From: Mya arenaria
Taxonomy: Eukaryota > Mollusca > Bivalvia > Myida > Myidae
Length of the DNA stretch: 64,000 nucleotides
Assembly (NCBI RefSeq): GCF_026914265.1
Contig: NC_069132.1
Coordinates: 38,371,152-38,435,151, forward strand
Reading direction: 5' to 3'
The position numbers and the translations under genes are program-made. Below are positions 11,246 to 23,667 of the stretch, piece by piece. How positions within the stretch are numbered: position 1 is the first letter of the stretch; each line of letters begins with the position of its first letter. The notes under the pieces are model-generated. The model was not told the DNA's origin and did no database searches. It saw only the letters and a program-made list of their open reading frames with translations.

Positions 11246-14200
11246 TTATGATACAATTCTTTAAGTCATTTTAAGTAAGAAATAATTTCATGCATGTACA
11301 TTATATTTCACCGAAAGCTATCAACATTGCAACTTCACATATATTCTTAAAACAACAGTCTTGAATTCCTAGTTACAAAATGTACTGATGAAATATGTTT
11401 TTGGTATAGGAGTCTACCTCTTACCTGAGAGGCTTGCCAGGGGCATGTTCTGTTGACTTCTCGAAAGAAACACCAGTAGCTGTTTCTACCAAAAACATAT
11501 ACATGTACTTGAAAAAGCTAAGTAGTTTGCCATTTACATACCAAAGTCAATTCCCTCAGATATCTTCCCCCTTTCAACAGACAGTAGCACAGCTCCTCGC
11601 CCATTCTCACATGCCTGGATACAAATACCATAAATAAGATACGTGTTTACGATAAAAGTTGATTACTCATTGTTTATAACTGAAACATTTGGATACTTGT
11701 TTTACAAGAAATTTGTATATTTTTACAGTTGATTACATTTGTGTAACTTCAATAAAAAACAGCTTTTTTATGCAAGAATAATAAAGTGTAATAAGACCTT
11801 TTGGTAGTTACGGAGATCCAGGGTGGTTTCTGCAGCGTCCTGTGTCTCTATGAACAACAGTTTGTGTTTCTGTATCTGGTCTATGATGCCCTGTAAACAA
11901 AGACATACATGATCATCCTGTGATAACAACACACGGTGCCCACAAGCATATGGGTTGAATGCTTTCATTTGCCCAGTAGAGATTGGCAAGTAATCAGTGC
12001 ATCATTTACTTACAAGTTGACCAAGAATTTATGAGTAAAATGCTTTCCGTTGCTCTGTTATTATTGACAAACATTCACTGCATTATATACCAACATGTTT
12101 CTCAAGAGTTGAAGGGTTTTTTCAATCTTTTTGTCAACTATTTACTTACTAGTTGTCAAAGCGTTTTTGAGATGATTTCTGTTTGCTCTGTGAATATTGG
12201 TAAGTAATCACAGCATAATATACAAGTTCCCAACATTTTATGAGTTGATTGATTTCTTTTCAAGTTTCATACAATTGAATTTGACAAAGAGAGAGAAACA
12301 TCGTTTTCGTATCAAGAACATAGAACAGTTACTCAAACTCAATACAAGTCTTGATTAACTTACCTGCTCATACCAAGATGCAACTGTTGACTCCTAAAAT
12401 AAAAGAAACAGCAACATCAGATTTGAATGTCATGATAATAGTGTACACAGATTCTCCTGTTAAAGTACAAGGTCCATGTCCTGACTTGTGGCACATTTCC
12501 TTACACCTCATTTAAATTCCTATATTAATGCTTTTAAAAAAAAAATAAACTAATGATTACATTGGTCCAAATGTGAAAGTAAATGAATGGAAAAATGCAG
12601 CTTATTCATGACAGAGTCCTAATTTCACATGACAACAGAGATACAGCCCTTCAAAGGACATACCGAATGATCTCAGATGCAAGTATCTACTGAATGCTTA
12701 TTCCTTTTCAAGAAAAACATTAAACTCTGACACTTGCCATGTATATATAGCTAGTAAAGAAGCAGACGACACCATCAGGAACCACTCCGCACATCTCCAC
12801 TAGAAGGTTGCCATAGTAACGGATAACAGCCGGATCATCTAGAGATTCAAACTTGGAACTCATGGCAACCTGGTCATTGCCTTTGCTCACAATCTGCAAA
12901 AAAGGATTACCTTTATACAAAAACTATACCAGGTAAAAGATATTTGGTTCCAATTAATTTTTGCTTGGAACGGGGGTTCTAACAGCTGATAATATGTCAG
13001 TCCTGAAACCCCCAAGGCAGGGGTTTGTTTGAATATAAAGCATTCATGCCCACAACTGGGGTAAGGGGCTTAGACACCTTTTCAAAATGTTTAGTCATTG
13101 ATATTTATTCCAAGGTACTTCCAACTGTTTATTAAGCAAATTTCTGCACAAAAACAACGTTTACAACTGTACAATAGTCTGAAGTTAAAAGCTCTCAATT
13201 TTGATCTCAGAATTAATCCTGAACATCAGAAGCTCTGTTGTGACTACAGCTGTTTTATAGAAGTATCCTGACAGAGTCCTTTTTTTCTGCCTAGATACCA
13301 GCCAGTGACCTCTTGGTAAGTATGCAAACACCTCTACCACTCATAATAGTATGGTATAGGGAAATGGCATCCAATCCATTATCAGATATTCAAAATTTAA
13401 CTTTTGTTATTAAAACGAAACAGTATGTTAACCACTTATCATAAACATGATAATAAGTAAGCTTGAAACAAAGTCTCAAACCGGACTGAACAAGTTAATT
13501 TTTCAGCGCGAGCTATTTACCTGTACCTACCATTGGACATATGGAAGTCCTAGCCAGAGTCATGGAAAAGGTTGCCATGTTAACGGGCCGGAAATCTAAG
13601 ATCTTTGGGTACATGTTTAACGGTGATAGGGTCTGAAATTTTTTTTCATAGGATAACGAGTAAATATGTTGAATTGATATACCCCAACCTGATTTGGCAA
13701 AGTAGATGGAATGGAAGTAAAGTGATGTTTTAACTGAAACCTTCAATGTGGCTGCAGAGTGATGGACTCTTATGAAGGTTGGATATCAGTTTGTTTGTAA
13801 TTGTTTGAAATAAAAGAATTTTGTTTCTAGTCAAATATAGCATTTAGATTGTTTGACTCCCGGTTACCCAGTTTCAAACAAATTTAACATTTCATCAAGG
13901 TAAATATTCTGATGAAATTTCATAAAAATTAGTTTCATGAATATCCGTGAGCCGATATATATATATTGTCACTGTTTGCTCCTAAGATTTCTCTAATAGT
14001 TGACCTAATGACCTATTTTGACCTCATTGACCCACTCTTAAAATCTACTAAGATTTTAACAACGAAATCATTCTGACAACAGTTTGAAAAAAATGTCTCT
14101 GGTATAACATCAATCGACCAATAAAATCCAGAATTTATATTACGCTCACAATTATCATTAAAGTGCAAAAACTTACACCGCCTTGGGCGGATGGTAACCA

Positions 14201-15240
14201 CTTTTTTGGCGGTATCGATTGACTTTCTTTTTGTTGCAGACTGACATTGTACATGAATTTATCTAATTATTGACAAGTATACTTTGATTAATTTGTTTGG
14301 AAACAGTAGTATTTGAAAATGAGTGTGTCTGAAATTCGGACACAAGGCTGTTGAGTTTCACTATCACATGCTCATAACTTCATGTCAGCATTTTAAGCAA
14401 TCTAGTTAAAATCAAATCCCTGTAAAACCTGCTTCACGACATAACGCTATGGGTGTACATAACATTTAACATAACAATACCATTTGAATGAGATTAGAAA
14501 GCAAAGAGGAGTCTAAAAAGCTTGTCCTGGTCATAAAATAAAACAAAAAACAGGTTTACAATACACTCAAAGAGTTAGACCCACTTTCCGTTTCCCTCCG
14601 CGTATTTTCGCTATCGCGGCCAACACAGTGATTTTATCATTTAAGTTTGAATCTAAGGCCCTCGGAGGGTGATCAGTCGACCGAAGAATAACAAACTTGG
14701 CATTCCTCGCAGGGGTTAACTCCACAAAACTCTTCGGACACTTAATAAGAATCTACGCTAAAGTTAGTTTTTATTAAAATTTTCAACCGATTATGACGGC
14801 TCCAGTAAATTGCTATTATTCTTTTTCCTCTGCCGCATTTTGCATGAAGTTAGCTTACCACAAGAATGCAGTCGTATTTCACTAGTTGCACATGCATCTT
14901 ATTAACGTGTTTTTGCTAATGACTGAATACATTGATAAACACATTTCAGAAAGACTAGTTTACACATTTTCTAACATTTTTAGCGAGGGCAACAGTTTTG
15001 CCCTCAGAGGAAAATCCGCAATCATCGACTTTATCCCTCGGAGTGAGCGAGGTAAGTGGGTCTAACTCATTGAGTGTACTGTATCATTGTATTCAACAAA
15101 ATGTTATTCAAGCTTATAATACCCCTGATGTGATGACAAAAGAAGTTCAGGACCGGGTTGGGAATGGTCGGTGTTTGACTATCAAACGGCTCGATTATCA
15201 ATGCAAAACCTGTGGCAAAAGAAAGTTGTTTGTTTAAATA

Positions 15241-15300
15241 ACAACAAGAGCTATCACATGAATGTGAAAAATCCTGTGATAGCTAACCAACATCTAAATG
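15241..15300. repeat. Palindromic repeat ACAAGAGCTATCACA...TGTGATAGCT
   Basis: A short hairpin-ended repeat just outside exon 15; also present in copy B at about 35021-35080, so it predates the duplication. The AACAAGAGCT start resembles the ends at 38740 and 44470. Confidence 0.5.
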
Positions 15301-15907
15301 TGACCTTGGACTTTGAGACGAGAGCATGAAAACCATGCCTGGCACATTTTCCAATGCTGCAGATCAAAATTCAATTAATATTCAAAAATTGTAGTTAAGA
15401 GACAAGATAGTTAAGGATAGGCATCAACATAAGCCTTCCTTTGGGGACATTATAACTTATGGGTGTTATCCTCACCCCAAAGGCAGAGGACCTCTACAGA
15501 AAGACTTGTACCAAATATGTAAGTACAAGGATTTTCTGTGAGCAATCTTTGAGAAATGACGGTGGTGTCTCAGACACGACGAGCTGTATCCGTATCCTTG
15601 TCTTAAGATACTCACAGAATCGCTTCAAGGAGAGATAAAGTGTTCTGAATTCCGGATGTTACCTGGGACTGCCTCTGCATAATAAATTCATTTCCGAATT
15701 AAAAAAAATATTGCTGTGCTCAAAATAATTATGGATACAAAAATAAATATTTTGTATACTTCTTTGGCAAGTATGCATTTAATATAACAGTTTCTTTCTT
15801 TATTATGACATAGTGATGAAAATAGTAAAATTTGTGATAAAGGTTGAACTTTAACTTAAAAAGCTTGTGCAATACAGCCCCAGATCTATAAAGCATGGGT
15901 AAAACAT

Positions 15908-16450
15908 AACAAGAGGGCCATGATGGCCCTAAATCTCTCAACTACGTAGAAGTTTTATAAGAGAGTTTTTTATGAGAATGATTTTTTTTTGGTTTTTGGC
16001 AATGCAACTAGGTCAAATGTTGTATTGCTTAGGTAAATCTAAGTACAACATTGATATATTTTTAAAACTGTACACATGATCCAAATTTCATTGCTGTAGC
16101 TTCAAAAATAAGGTAGTAGGTCAAAATTTCACCGTATAGCTCATCCGAGGACAGCATTGATATTTGTTTTCAAAACAGTACACATGATCCAAATTTTATT
16201 GCTGAATTAAAAAATAACAAGTTTTCTTTCGGTTGCCATGACACCAAAAAATCTGCTTGGAATTCATTTCCTTGAACAATTTTCAAAGGGCACCACCCAA
16301 GGATCATCCCAGTGAAGTTTCATCTAAATTGGCCAGGCTGTCTAGGAGGAGATGTCGTTTGACGCAATTGTTGACAGACTGACGATGAACAAAGGACGGG
16401 ACAGCGGGTGCTGGAAAAAGCTCACCCTGAGCACTGTGCTCAGGTGAGCT
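15908..16450. mobile_element. pearl/HINE-like non-autonomous element (copy A)
   Basis: Begins AACAAGAGGGCCATGATGGCCCT with a short palindrome and ends in a hairpin (AGCTCACCCTGAGC...GCTCAGGTGAGCT). No open frame. The structure fits non-autonomous Helentron-type elements known from bivalves; family name is inference. Confidence 0.6.
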
Positions 16451-17054
16451 AAAAACTGTATTCAATGCATCAATAAGTGATAAAACCTACCTTGCAGAAT
16501 TTCATCTGGAATCACTGTAAAAGAGAACAAATTGTTACCATCGTAATGAGGTGATACAGTAGAGTTTTGATTGGCTTTAGCTTAAATCACATACAATGCA
16601 CACATAGTAATTTAAGTATTAACTTTACGGCATCAGCAGCCTGTTTCATTCTAAAACCTTTATAATAAGTTAAAATTAGTCTAATTTACATGAGTTTGAT
16701 ATGAAATTACCGAGATCCTGCCGGATTTTCTTTGAAATTCTCCAGAATTGTGCTGTTCTTCCAGGTTTCTTGTTTGTGATTTCGTTTACCCAGTGCCATC
16801 AGACCAGATTTATGTTTAAACGTTTAGCTACTGAGCTTGTTTCTGTAGTTTTTCACATAAGTATTTATTTTTGTTCATATTCGCAATGTTTAGTAAAATT
16901 ATTTCAAAACTTGGCTTAACAGTTTAATTTATTGCAATAGTATAATAACATGGGTAACGTACTTATACGTTAATCTCAGCGAAATGGTAAATAAACACAG
17001 GAAATAGATAGACTTTCAAGCCATCAACAGTTATGCCGTGACTGAACCTGTTCT

Positions 17055-17119
17055 TACTGGGTTGGCAAGAATCACGCCCATTTGCTGGTTAACGCTGGTC
17101 TTTCTTAGACCCTCAACAG
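17055..17119 (-). pseudogene. Remnant second copy of ERCC2 exon 11 (copy A)
   Basis: Reads VEGLRKTSVNQQMGVILANP, close to [20 protein letters not shown] of true exon 11. It has no acceptor AG upstream, and the donor is shifted by one base. Confidence 0.7.
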
Positions 17120-17499
17120 GATTATATACAAAGCAAAATTCTAAGAAGTTAGAAGAGTGCTGCAGAGTAAAAGCCACACTTTTGTAGTATAAGGGGGCAT
17201 AATTCCTTAATGATATTGCAAGACTAATGGCTTTTGCTACATATAGTCTAATATTTATGGCAAGTTTCATTGCGATATCTTGCACAGTTTTGAATGCTGA
17301 GGACGCCACCAAGACTATCACAATACATTGATTTCTTTCTTCAAAATCGACGAGCCAAATATGTGTATCATGTTCCATAAAGCTACCTGGGTTTGCAAGG
17401 ACTACATCTGTTTCCCTGTTTAGATTTGTCTCTCGAAGCCCCTCAACAAGACGCTGGTATTCCTGCTTCAGGTTGTCCGTGTCTGATTCCTTCAACCTA

Positions 17500-18960
17500 A
17501 AAGAGTATTACTTGATATGGGATACGGTATACACAATATGGAAGCAGTATTACTTAATATGGGATGCAGTATACACAATATGGAAGCAGTATTACTTGAT
17601 ATGGCATGCTGTATACTTGATATGGAAAGCAGTATACTTGATATGGGATGCAAAATACTTGATATGGGATGAAGTATTCTTGATATGGGATGAAGTATAC
17701 TTGATATGGGATGCAGTATACTTGATATGGGATGAAGTATACTTGATATAGGATGAAATATACTTGATATGGGATGCAGTATACTTGATATGGGATGAAG
17801 TATTACTTGATATGGAAAGCAGTATACTTGATATGGTATGCAGTATGCACAATATGGGATGAAGTATACATGATATGGGATGCAGTATGCACAATATGGA
17901 AGCAGTATTACTTGATATGGGATGCAGTATACACAATATGGAAGCAGTATTACTTGATATGGGATGCAGTATACTTGATATGGAAAGCAGTATACTTGAT
18001 ATGGAAAGCAGTTTACACAATATGGAAGCAGTATTACTTGATATTGGATGCAGTATACTTGATATGGGAAAACAGTATTACTTAATATTAGATGCATTAT
18101 ACACAATATTGGAAGCAGTTTTACTTGATATGGGATGCAGTATACTTGATATGGGAAATAGTATGACTCTATATGCGATGCGGTATACTTGATTTGTGAA
18201 GTAGTATTACTTGATATTGGGTGCAGTTTACACACTTTGGGAGCAGTATTTTTGATATGGGAAGCAGTCTTACTTGATATGAGATGCAGTATATACAATG
18301 TGTGAAGCAGTATTTCTTGGTATGGGAAACAGTATACTCAATATGGGAGCAGTATTATTGATACGGGAGCAGTTTTCTTGATATAAGAAGCAGTATATAC
18401 AATGTGAAGCAGTGTTCTTGATATGGGAAGCAATATATACAATGTGAAGCAGTGTTCTTGATATGGGAACCAGTTTATACAATGTGAAGCAGTGTTCTTG
18501 ATATGGGAACCAGTATATACAATATGAAGCAGTGTTCTTGATATGGGAAGCAATATATACAATGTGAAGCAGTGTTCTTGATATGGGAACCAGTATATAC
18601 AATGTGAAGCAGTGTTCTTGATATGGGAACCAGTATATACAATGTGAAGCAGTATTCTTGATATGGGAATCAGTATATACAATGTGAAGCAGTGTTCTTG
18701 ATATGGGAAGCAGTATATACAATGTGAAGCAGTGTTATTGATATGGGAAGGAGTATTCTTGATGTGGGGAGCAGTATACTTGGTATGGGAAGCAGTATTC
18801 TTTATATGGAAAGCATCTACACACTATGGGAAACAATATGCACTTGATATGGAGGGGCGGTATAAATACTGTGGGAAATCACTATGGGCAGCATTATACA
18901 CATTTGGAAGCAGATAACTTTCTAGGGTAAGCAGTTTACAATGTATATACATTGTAGGAA
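17500..18960. repeat. Minisatellite array, about 20-21 bp units
   Basis: Roughly 70 units of a motif like TTGATATGGGATGCAGTATAC, with variants ACACAATATGGAAGCAG. From about 18400 to 18730 the array has a 40-bp two-unit period. It abuts the end of duplication copy A at the base-pair level. It produces long repetitive open frames on both strands that are not genes. Confidence 0.95.
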
Positions 18961-19139
18961 GAAGTATACACACTTTGCGAAGCAGTAATACACAATAACA
19001 GGTTTATGCCGGAGACAGACTGCATTCAATTGTTTTGATTTTAAACCATATCCTTAGTAAATTCTGAAAGACTCTGAAGCTAGTTTCTTCATCAATCAAA
19101 CTATTGGCATAACATGTCATGCTTTAAAGCAAGATATAC

Positions 19140-19340
19140 GAACTAGGGGAAGTCTAATACACGCTGGGAACACACTACGGGAAACAGTTTATACATTATG
19201 GAAAGCGGTATACACACTATAAGAAGCAGTTTACAAAATATGAGAATCAGTATACACACAATTTGAAGCAGTATACAGACTGGGAACTATATACACACTG
19301 TGGAGCAGTATACACAATATGGGACGCAGTAATTTGATAT
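19140..19340. repeat. Third, short array of the same minisatellite
   Basis: Degenerate units such as GGGAAACAGTTTATAC and GAAGCAGTATACAGAC between the main array and the MITE at 19381. Confidence 0.8.
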
Positions 19341-19380
19341 ATAACTACATGTATCTGCTGGAGACGGACTGTATTCTTTA

Positions 19381-19708
19381 TGCACCAGTCAATTGAAACC
19401 ACGCCCCCCCCCCCCCCTGGTCCGGGGATATACCAAGGATAGCCGGGGAAATGGGCCGTGTTTTTACCTTCCAGTTGGCCCCACAGTGCCGGTTGAATGC
19501 AGTGGTTTTGTCTTCGCGCCAAAAATAGCGGCGAATGGGCCTTACCTAGGGTCCCTGGGGTGCGATGGTATTTTCCAGGCATTTTACCAACAGTTCGTCG
19601 CCGAAGGTCGGGGATTTTACCCGGGGTTGGCTGAACCGAAAGCCGGTCAAAGTCCATGCTATTCCCCGGACCTGGGAGAGGGTTGCGTGGTTACAATTGA
19701 CTGGTGCA
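19381..19708 (+). mobile_element. GC-rich MITE with TGCACCAGTCAATTG ends
   Basis: 328 bp. The first 15 bases are repeated inverted at the end. The interior is GC-rich with a poly-C tract near 19404, unlike the AT-rich surroundings, and has no real coding capacity. Confidence 0.8.
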
Positions 19709-22700
19709 TTATTTTGACTTATTTTAACCATATTAGAAGTAAATCCTGAAATACTAAACTATAAGCTAGTTACTGCATTAAAAAACAAAAGCGCCACATA
19801 GACGAACACCAACGTTTGTGTGTGTTTTCAATCAAACCAGTGGGCCAGCTTGTCATATGCTTGCATATTGATTTCAGTAACATTCGTACCAAGTATTATT
19901 TGAATATTGTGAACAAAAGTACTTGCACGACGACACACACTGCCAAGGCTATCCCAATATCTCGACTTGTATTCGCCGAAAAACACTTGGGCAGCTTGAA
20001 ATAAGTTTGTAGATGAAAAGGACACAGGGTCAGTATTCAATATTGATCTATTTCTTAGACATGCATCAGTGAACCTTTTCAGCCTATTGGTCTGCTAAAT
20101 AAACATGCCATTCATAGCACTTAGTTTCTAATTTAAATTTAAGTTTAATCTTAGATGCTTATTGAATACGGCCACAACATTTCACAATCATTTTTGACAA
20201 CCAAGTGCGTCCGTCCAATCGTTATGAGTCTATGGTAAATTTTTTTTATATATTTTCGCTTGTTCAGACTATCGATACTTCTGTCATGCCGAGACAAATG
20301 ATAGTTTTATTGAGTTATATGTATTACGTTTACTATGAAAAGCTCTGTTGCCTTGCATATTTCATGTATTAGAGTCACAAAAATGTGGACATATAAAGAA
20401 TATGTATTTATTTCACACTTTTGTTACTGTCCGAATTAATGTTCATTTGGTTGTAATTGCTGTAAAATGAATAAAACAGATAGTTTTGTTTGAATGTTTA
20501 CCATGAAAAGACAAAGTTTAGTATTAGGTCATTATCAAACAGTTATGAGTCAATGGTCAAAATATGTTTTGGTATATTTTTGCTTGTTCAGACGATATTT
20601 CTGTCATGCCGGGACAAATGTTAGTAATATCGAGTTATATTTTTTACGTTTACCGTGAAAAGCGCGTGCTGTATTGCATATTTCTTGTATTCGAGTCACA
20701 CAAACGTGGACTTATAAAGAATATGCATTTATTTCACACCTTTGTTTCTGTCAGAATAAATGTTCGTTTGGTTGTAATTACTGTTAAATGATTATAACAG
20801 CATCCAATGAAGACGAATATAAACTATCTAAAGGGGAAACACTGTTTATGTAACATATTTAAAAAAAACATGTGACAATTGTTTTTTTACTAACAGGTAA
20901 GTATTTGCCATTTTTAAGAACAGGAAGTAAATCATAGACGCTGGTTACAGATCTTTGATATAAAATGTGACAATATAGAAAGTACTTGGTGCAGATCTTA
21001 TTAAATTACAAGACAATAATGTGTGTAATGTTATTGTTGGGTAACTCGTTACTACTTATTTGTTGATCTAAAACTGTATTTAGTGATTAAACAAAAAATA
21101 TTTCATATTTCTTCACCAAACTTCGTTTATTAAAACGTCGTTCAAACATATATTATTTCAAGTACAATTCAGTTAACAATTTAGTTAACTTTTGAATCTT
21201 TATAATAAGTTGGATTTTTATGTATTATTCAACTCCATTGTATTATTAAGTCGATTTGAGTTTGGATTATTTGTTTTTGTCTGATTCGAATTACACATGT
21301 TTCCGTAGCTAAAAGCTCAAGCGTTGTGGAATTGTGCTGCACTCTGTCCTTTTCGGTTAAGAAGACCAGCATCTGCACCCTCCAGCCTTAGTTAGCTGCT
21401 TAACCCTCAACATTTCATTTATTTTCGTTAAAACTAAAGATATGCTAATTAACTAATAAAGACTATACATATTTGGCAGTTGAAACATATTATTCGATCA
21501 ATTGTTAAAAAGCATAATTCTTAACATTTTCTGTGAGATTCATAAAGTTCAAATTTTTTACAGCCCGACACAATTGGCTCTGTATTGTTCTTTTTTTACT
21601 GCAGCATCATGTCCTCTTTAAAACCTAGCGAAAAACAGGCGTATATAGTGATGGAAAACAAATTTGACAAAACCTGTAGTCGAAACCCGTTGGCTCGAAC
21701 TCGCATGACTCGAATTCATCGATGGCTCGAACCAGATATAAGGACCGATTTCTTTCTACTGAATGTTAACATTCCCGCTTGGCTCGATTTTTCCGATGCT
21801 CGAGGTATTTTTGCCGGTGAGTTCGAGCGAGCGGGGTTTGACTGTACCTAGCTGTGAAATCTGATTATTCAAGTAAGCTTACGTGTCTTGGTTTAATATA
21901 TTTAACGCAATTTATGTCTTTAGGTATGTTGTCATCTCACTACATGTCCCCAAAATGATAAAATGCCACATTTAAGACACAAACAATGAGCCAAATTCCC
22001 GTGCCCCAGGTACAAACAAACCAGCCCAACCTGGAATCACAATACCTACCATCGTCTATGCAGTTTTGGCAATGGAAATATACGCTTGCTAGATAGTTAA
22101 TGTTGTCCTTGAATACATTGTACAAAAAAGTTATTTCACTTACAAATTATACATACTCACGCTACGCACTATTGTATAATTTGAATAACACTGGCATCCA
22201 CTAGCAGTTCCAGAAGGGGTGGTGGGGTCACACCCGGCGTGCGCATCTCCTTAAAATCGTCTTAGTTTACTTTATGTTTAATGAAGGAGAAAAAAAATAA
22301 CAAAATGCACCATTTCGGTTTATAAATTTAAAACAAAATCTTGGAGGAGTCCCCCACCCCCTGCCAAAACTTTAAACTGAAAAAAATCGGTTCTTAGGTA
22401 GGGGCGCAAGTCAAATGTACGCCCCTAAATTAAGTCCCCTCTTACACCAAATCCTGTTACCGCCCCTGGTATCAATTGCGTCAACTATAGCACATAAAAC
22501 AATACTACGGAAAGTTACGATATATAGAACATCTGAGCACAACCCCAACTTTTAAATCAAACTTGTTACAATCAAAATGACAACAGTATTATTATTATTG
22601 TCTGGTGTATTAAGCTTGGTAAAGGTGCATATTTACACAGTAAAATCACCTGTTACTTTTTAACATTAGTCAATCTTTATTTTACTTTTATGAGAAACGA

Positions 22701-23667
22701 CATAACTTTGAGCCGCCTTGCTTTGGATATTCATAACAAATCATTGTTTTATACCACTGAAAAACACGCACAACTGTGACTTACCTGGACTAAACAATAA
22801 TATCTGCACTTAAATTTAAGGTAACCGATCCACAAAAGGAAACACATTATGCCTGGTGACCCAATTCTTTGACCCAGGAAACATACACACTATAATAACT
22901 TTATGTATGATGTTTTTTGTTGATTTACTTAACATATCAGTTACCAGCAAGCAAAATCCTTCAAATAATACATGGGATAACCTTGCATCATCATTCATTT
23001 GTTAATCCGATTCCTTTCTTTATGGTTCATTTATTCATCATCAACAGCATTTCTTCTCTTCTCGCAGTTTAATCATTATTTCCCGGAGTCAGTATTGACA
23101 CTTGTCGCTTTTTTCATTTCATTATTAATGCAAGATGTATCTGAAGCAAATTAAATTAAAGAAAATTAAGATTAATAAAAAAATGTCGGTCAAAGTAAAA
23201 TAAAACAGAATTTTCCAAACAAGGCACTCGAAAGGCACTATACGCCCGTTAGTGAGCCAACAAGACACACTTAACAATTGAATACATTAAGAACCATTAA
23301 ACTGCGTGTTGGGGATTGGTGGGTATGAAGCTCGTCTAAGATGCCCTATGCATACAAATTGTTAACGAATGTTTTCATGGTTACAATCACATTGCTTAAG
23401 TTGCAGACTATAAAAGGTCGTATAATGCATGCACTGTATGTACACACACTAAAAGGCACCAAAAGGCTATACCTCAAATTTGAAGTGATTTTGCCAGGCG
23501 TTGATATTATGCTAATGTAGATTAAATAAAGTTTGGTAAAATATAAACCAAAAATAGTTCTGTAAGAATAGAAAATGTTGCAGATAAATAAATGTCAGAT
23601 CGTATCTTTAAAACCGAATAAGGAATTGTGTGTTTATGCAATAATGAAATCACTTTTAATACAACAG
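19709..23667. other. Spacer end and 5' flank of the copy B nucleotidyltransferase
   Basis: No gene recognised. 20200-20470 is a diverged tandem copy of 20520-20790, just at the left edge of duplication copy B. From 20478 on the sequence matches 974-4628 closely without the 435-bp MITE. Confidence 0.5.
21645..21851. mobile_element. pogo/Tigger-like MITE fragment (copy B)
   Basis: Counterpart of 2587-2801 without the adjacent 435-bp insertion and lacking a CCCTAT hexamer present in copy A. Confidence 0.4.

Noticed and set aside
17492..18298. A 268-codon minus-strand open frame and several 90-150 codon frames on both strands
   Set aside because: They are translations of the 20-bp minisatellite (repeating YLIWD or HPISS patterns); overlapping open frames on both strands are expected from a stop-free tandem unit.
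17500..18960. Regularly repeated short units resembling a CRISPR array
   Set aside because: There are no unique spacers, units are contiguous and degenerate, and the context is eukaryotic.
19393..19749. 118-codon plus and 136-codon minus open frames
   Set aside because: They lie in the GC-rich MITE with a homopolymer C tract; the second copy of the MITE does not keep the frame.
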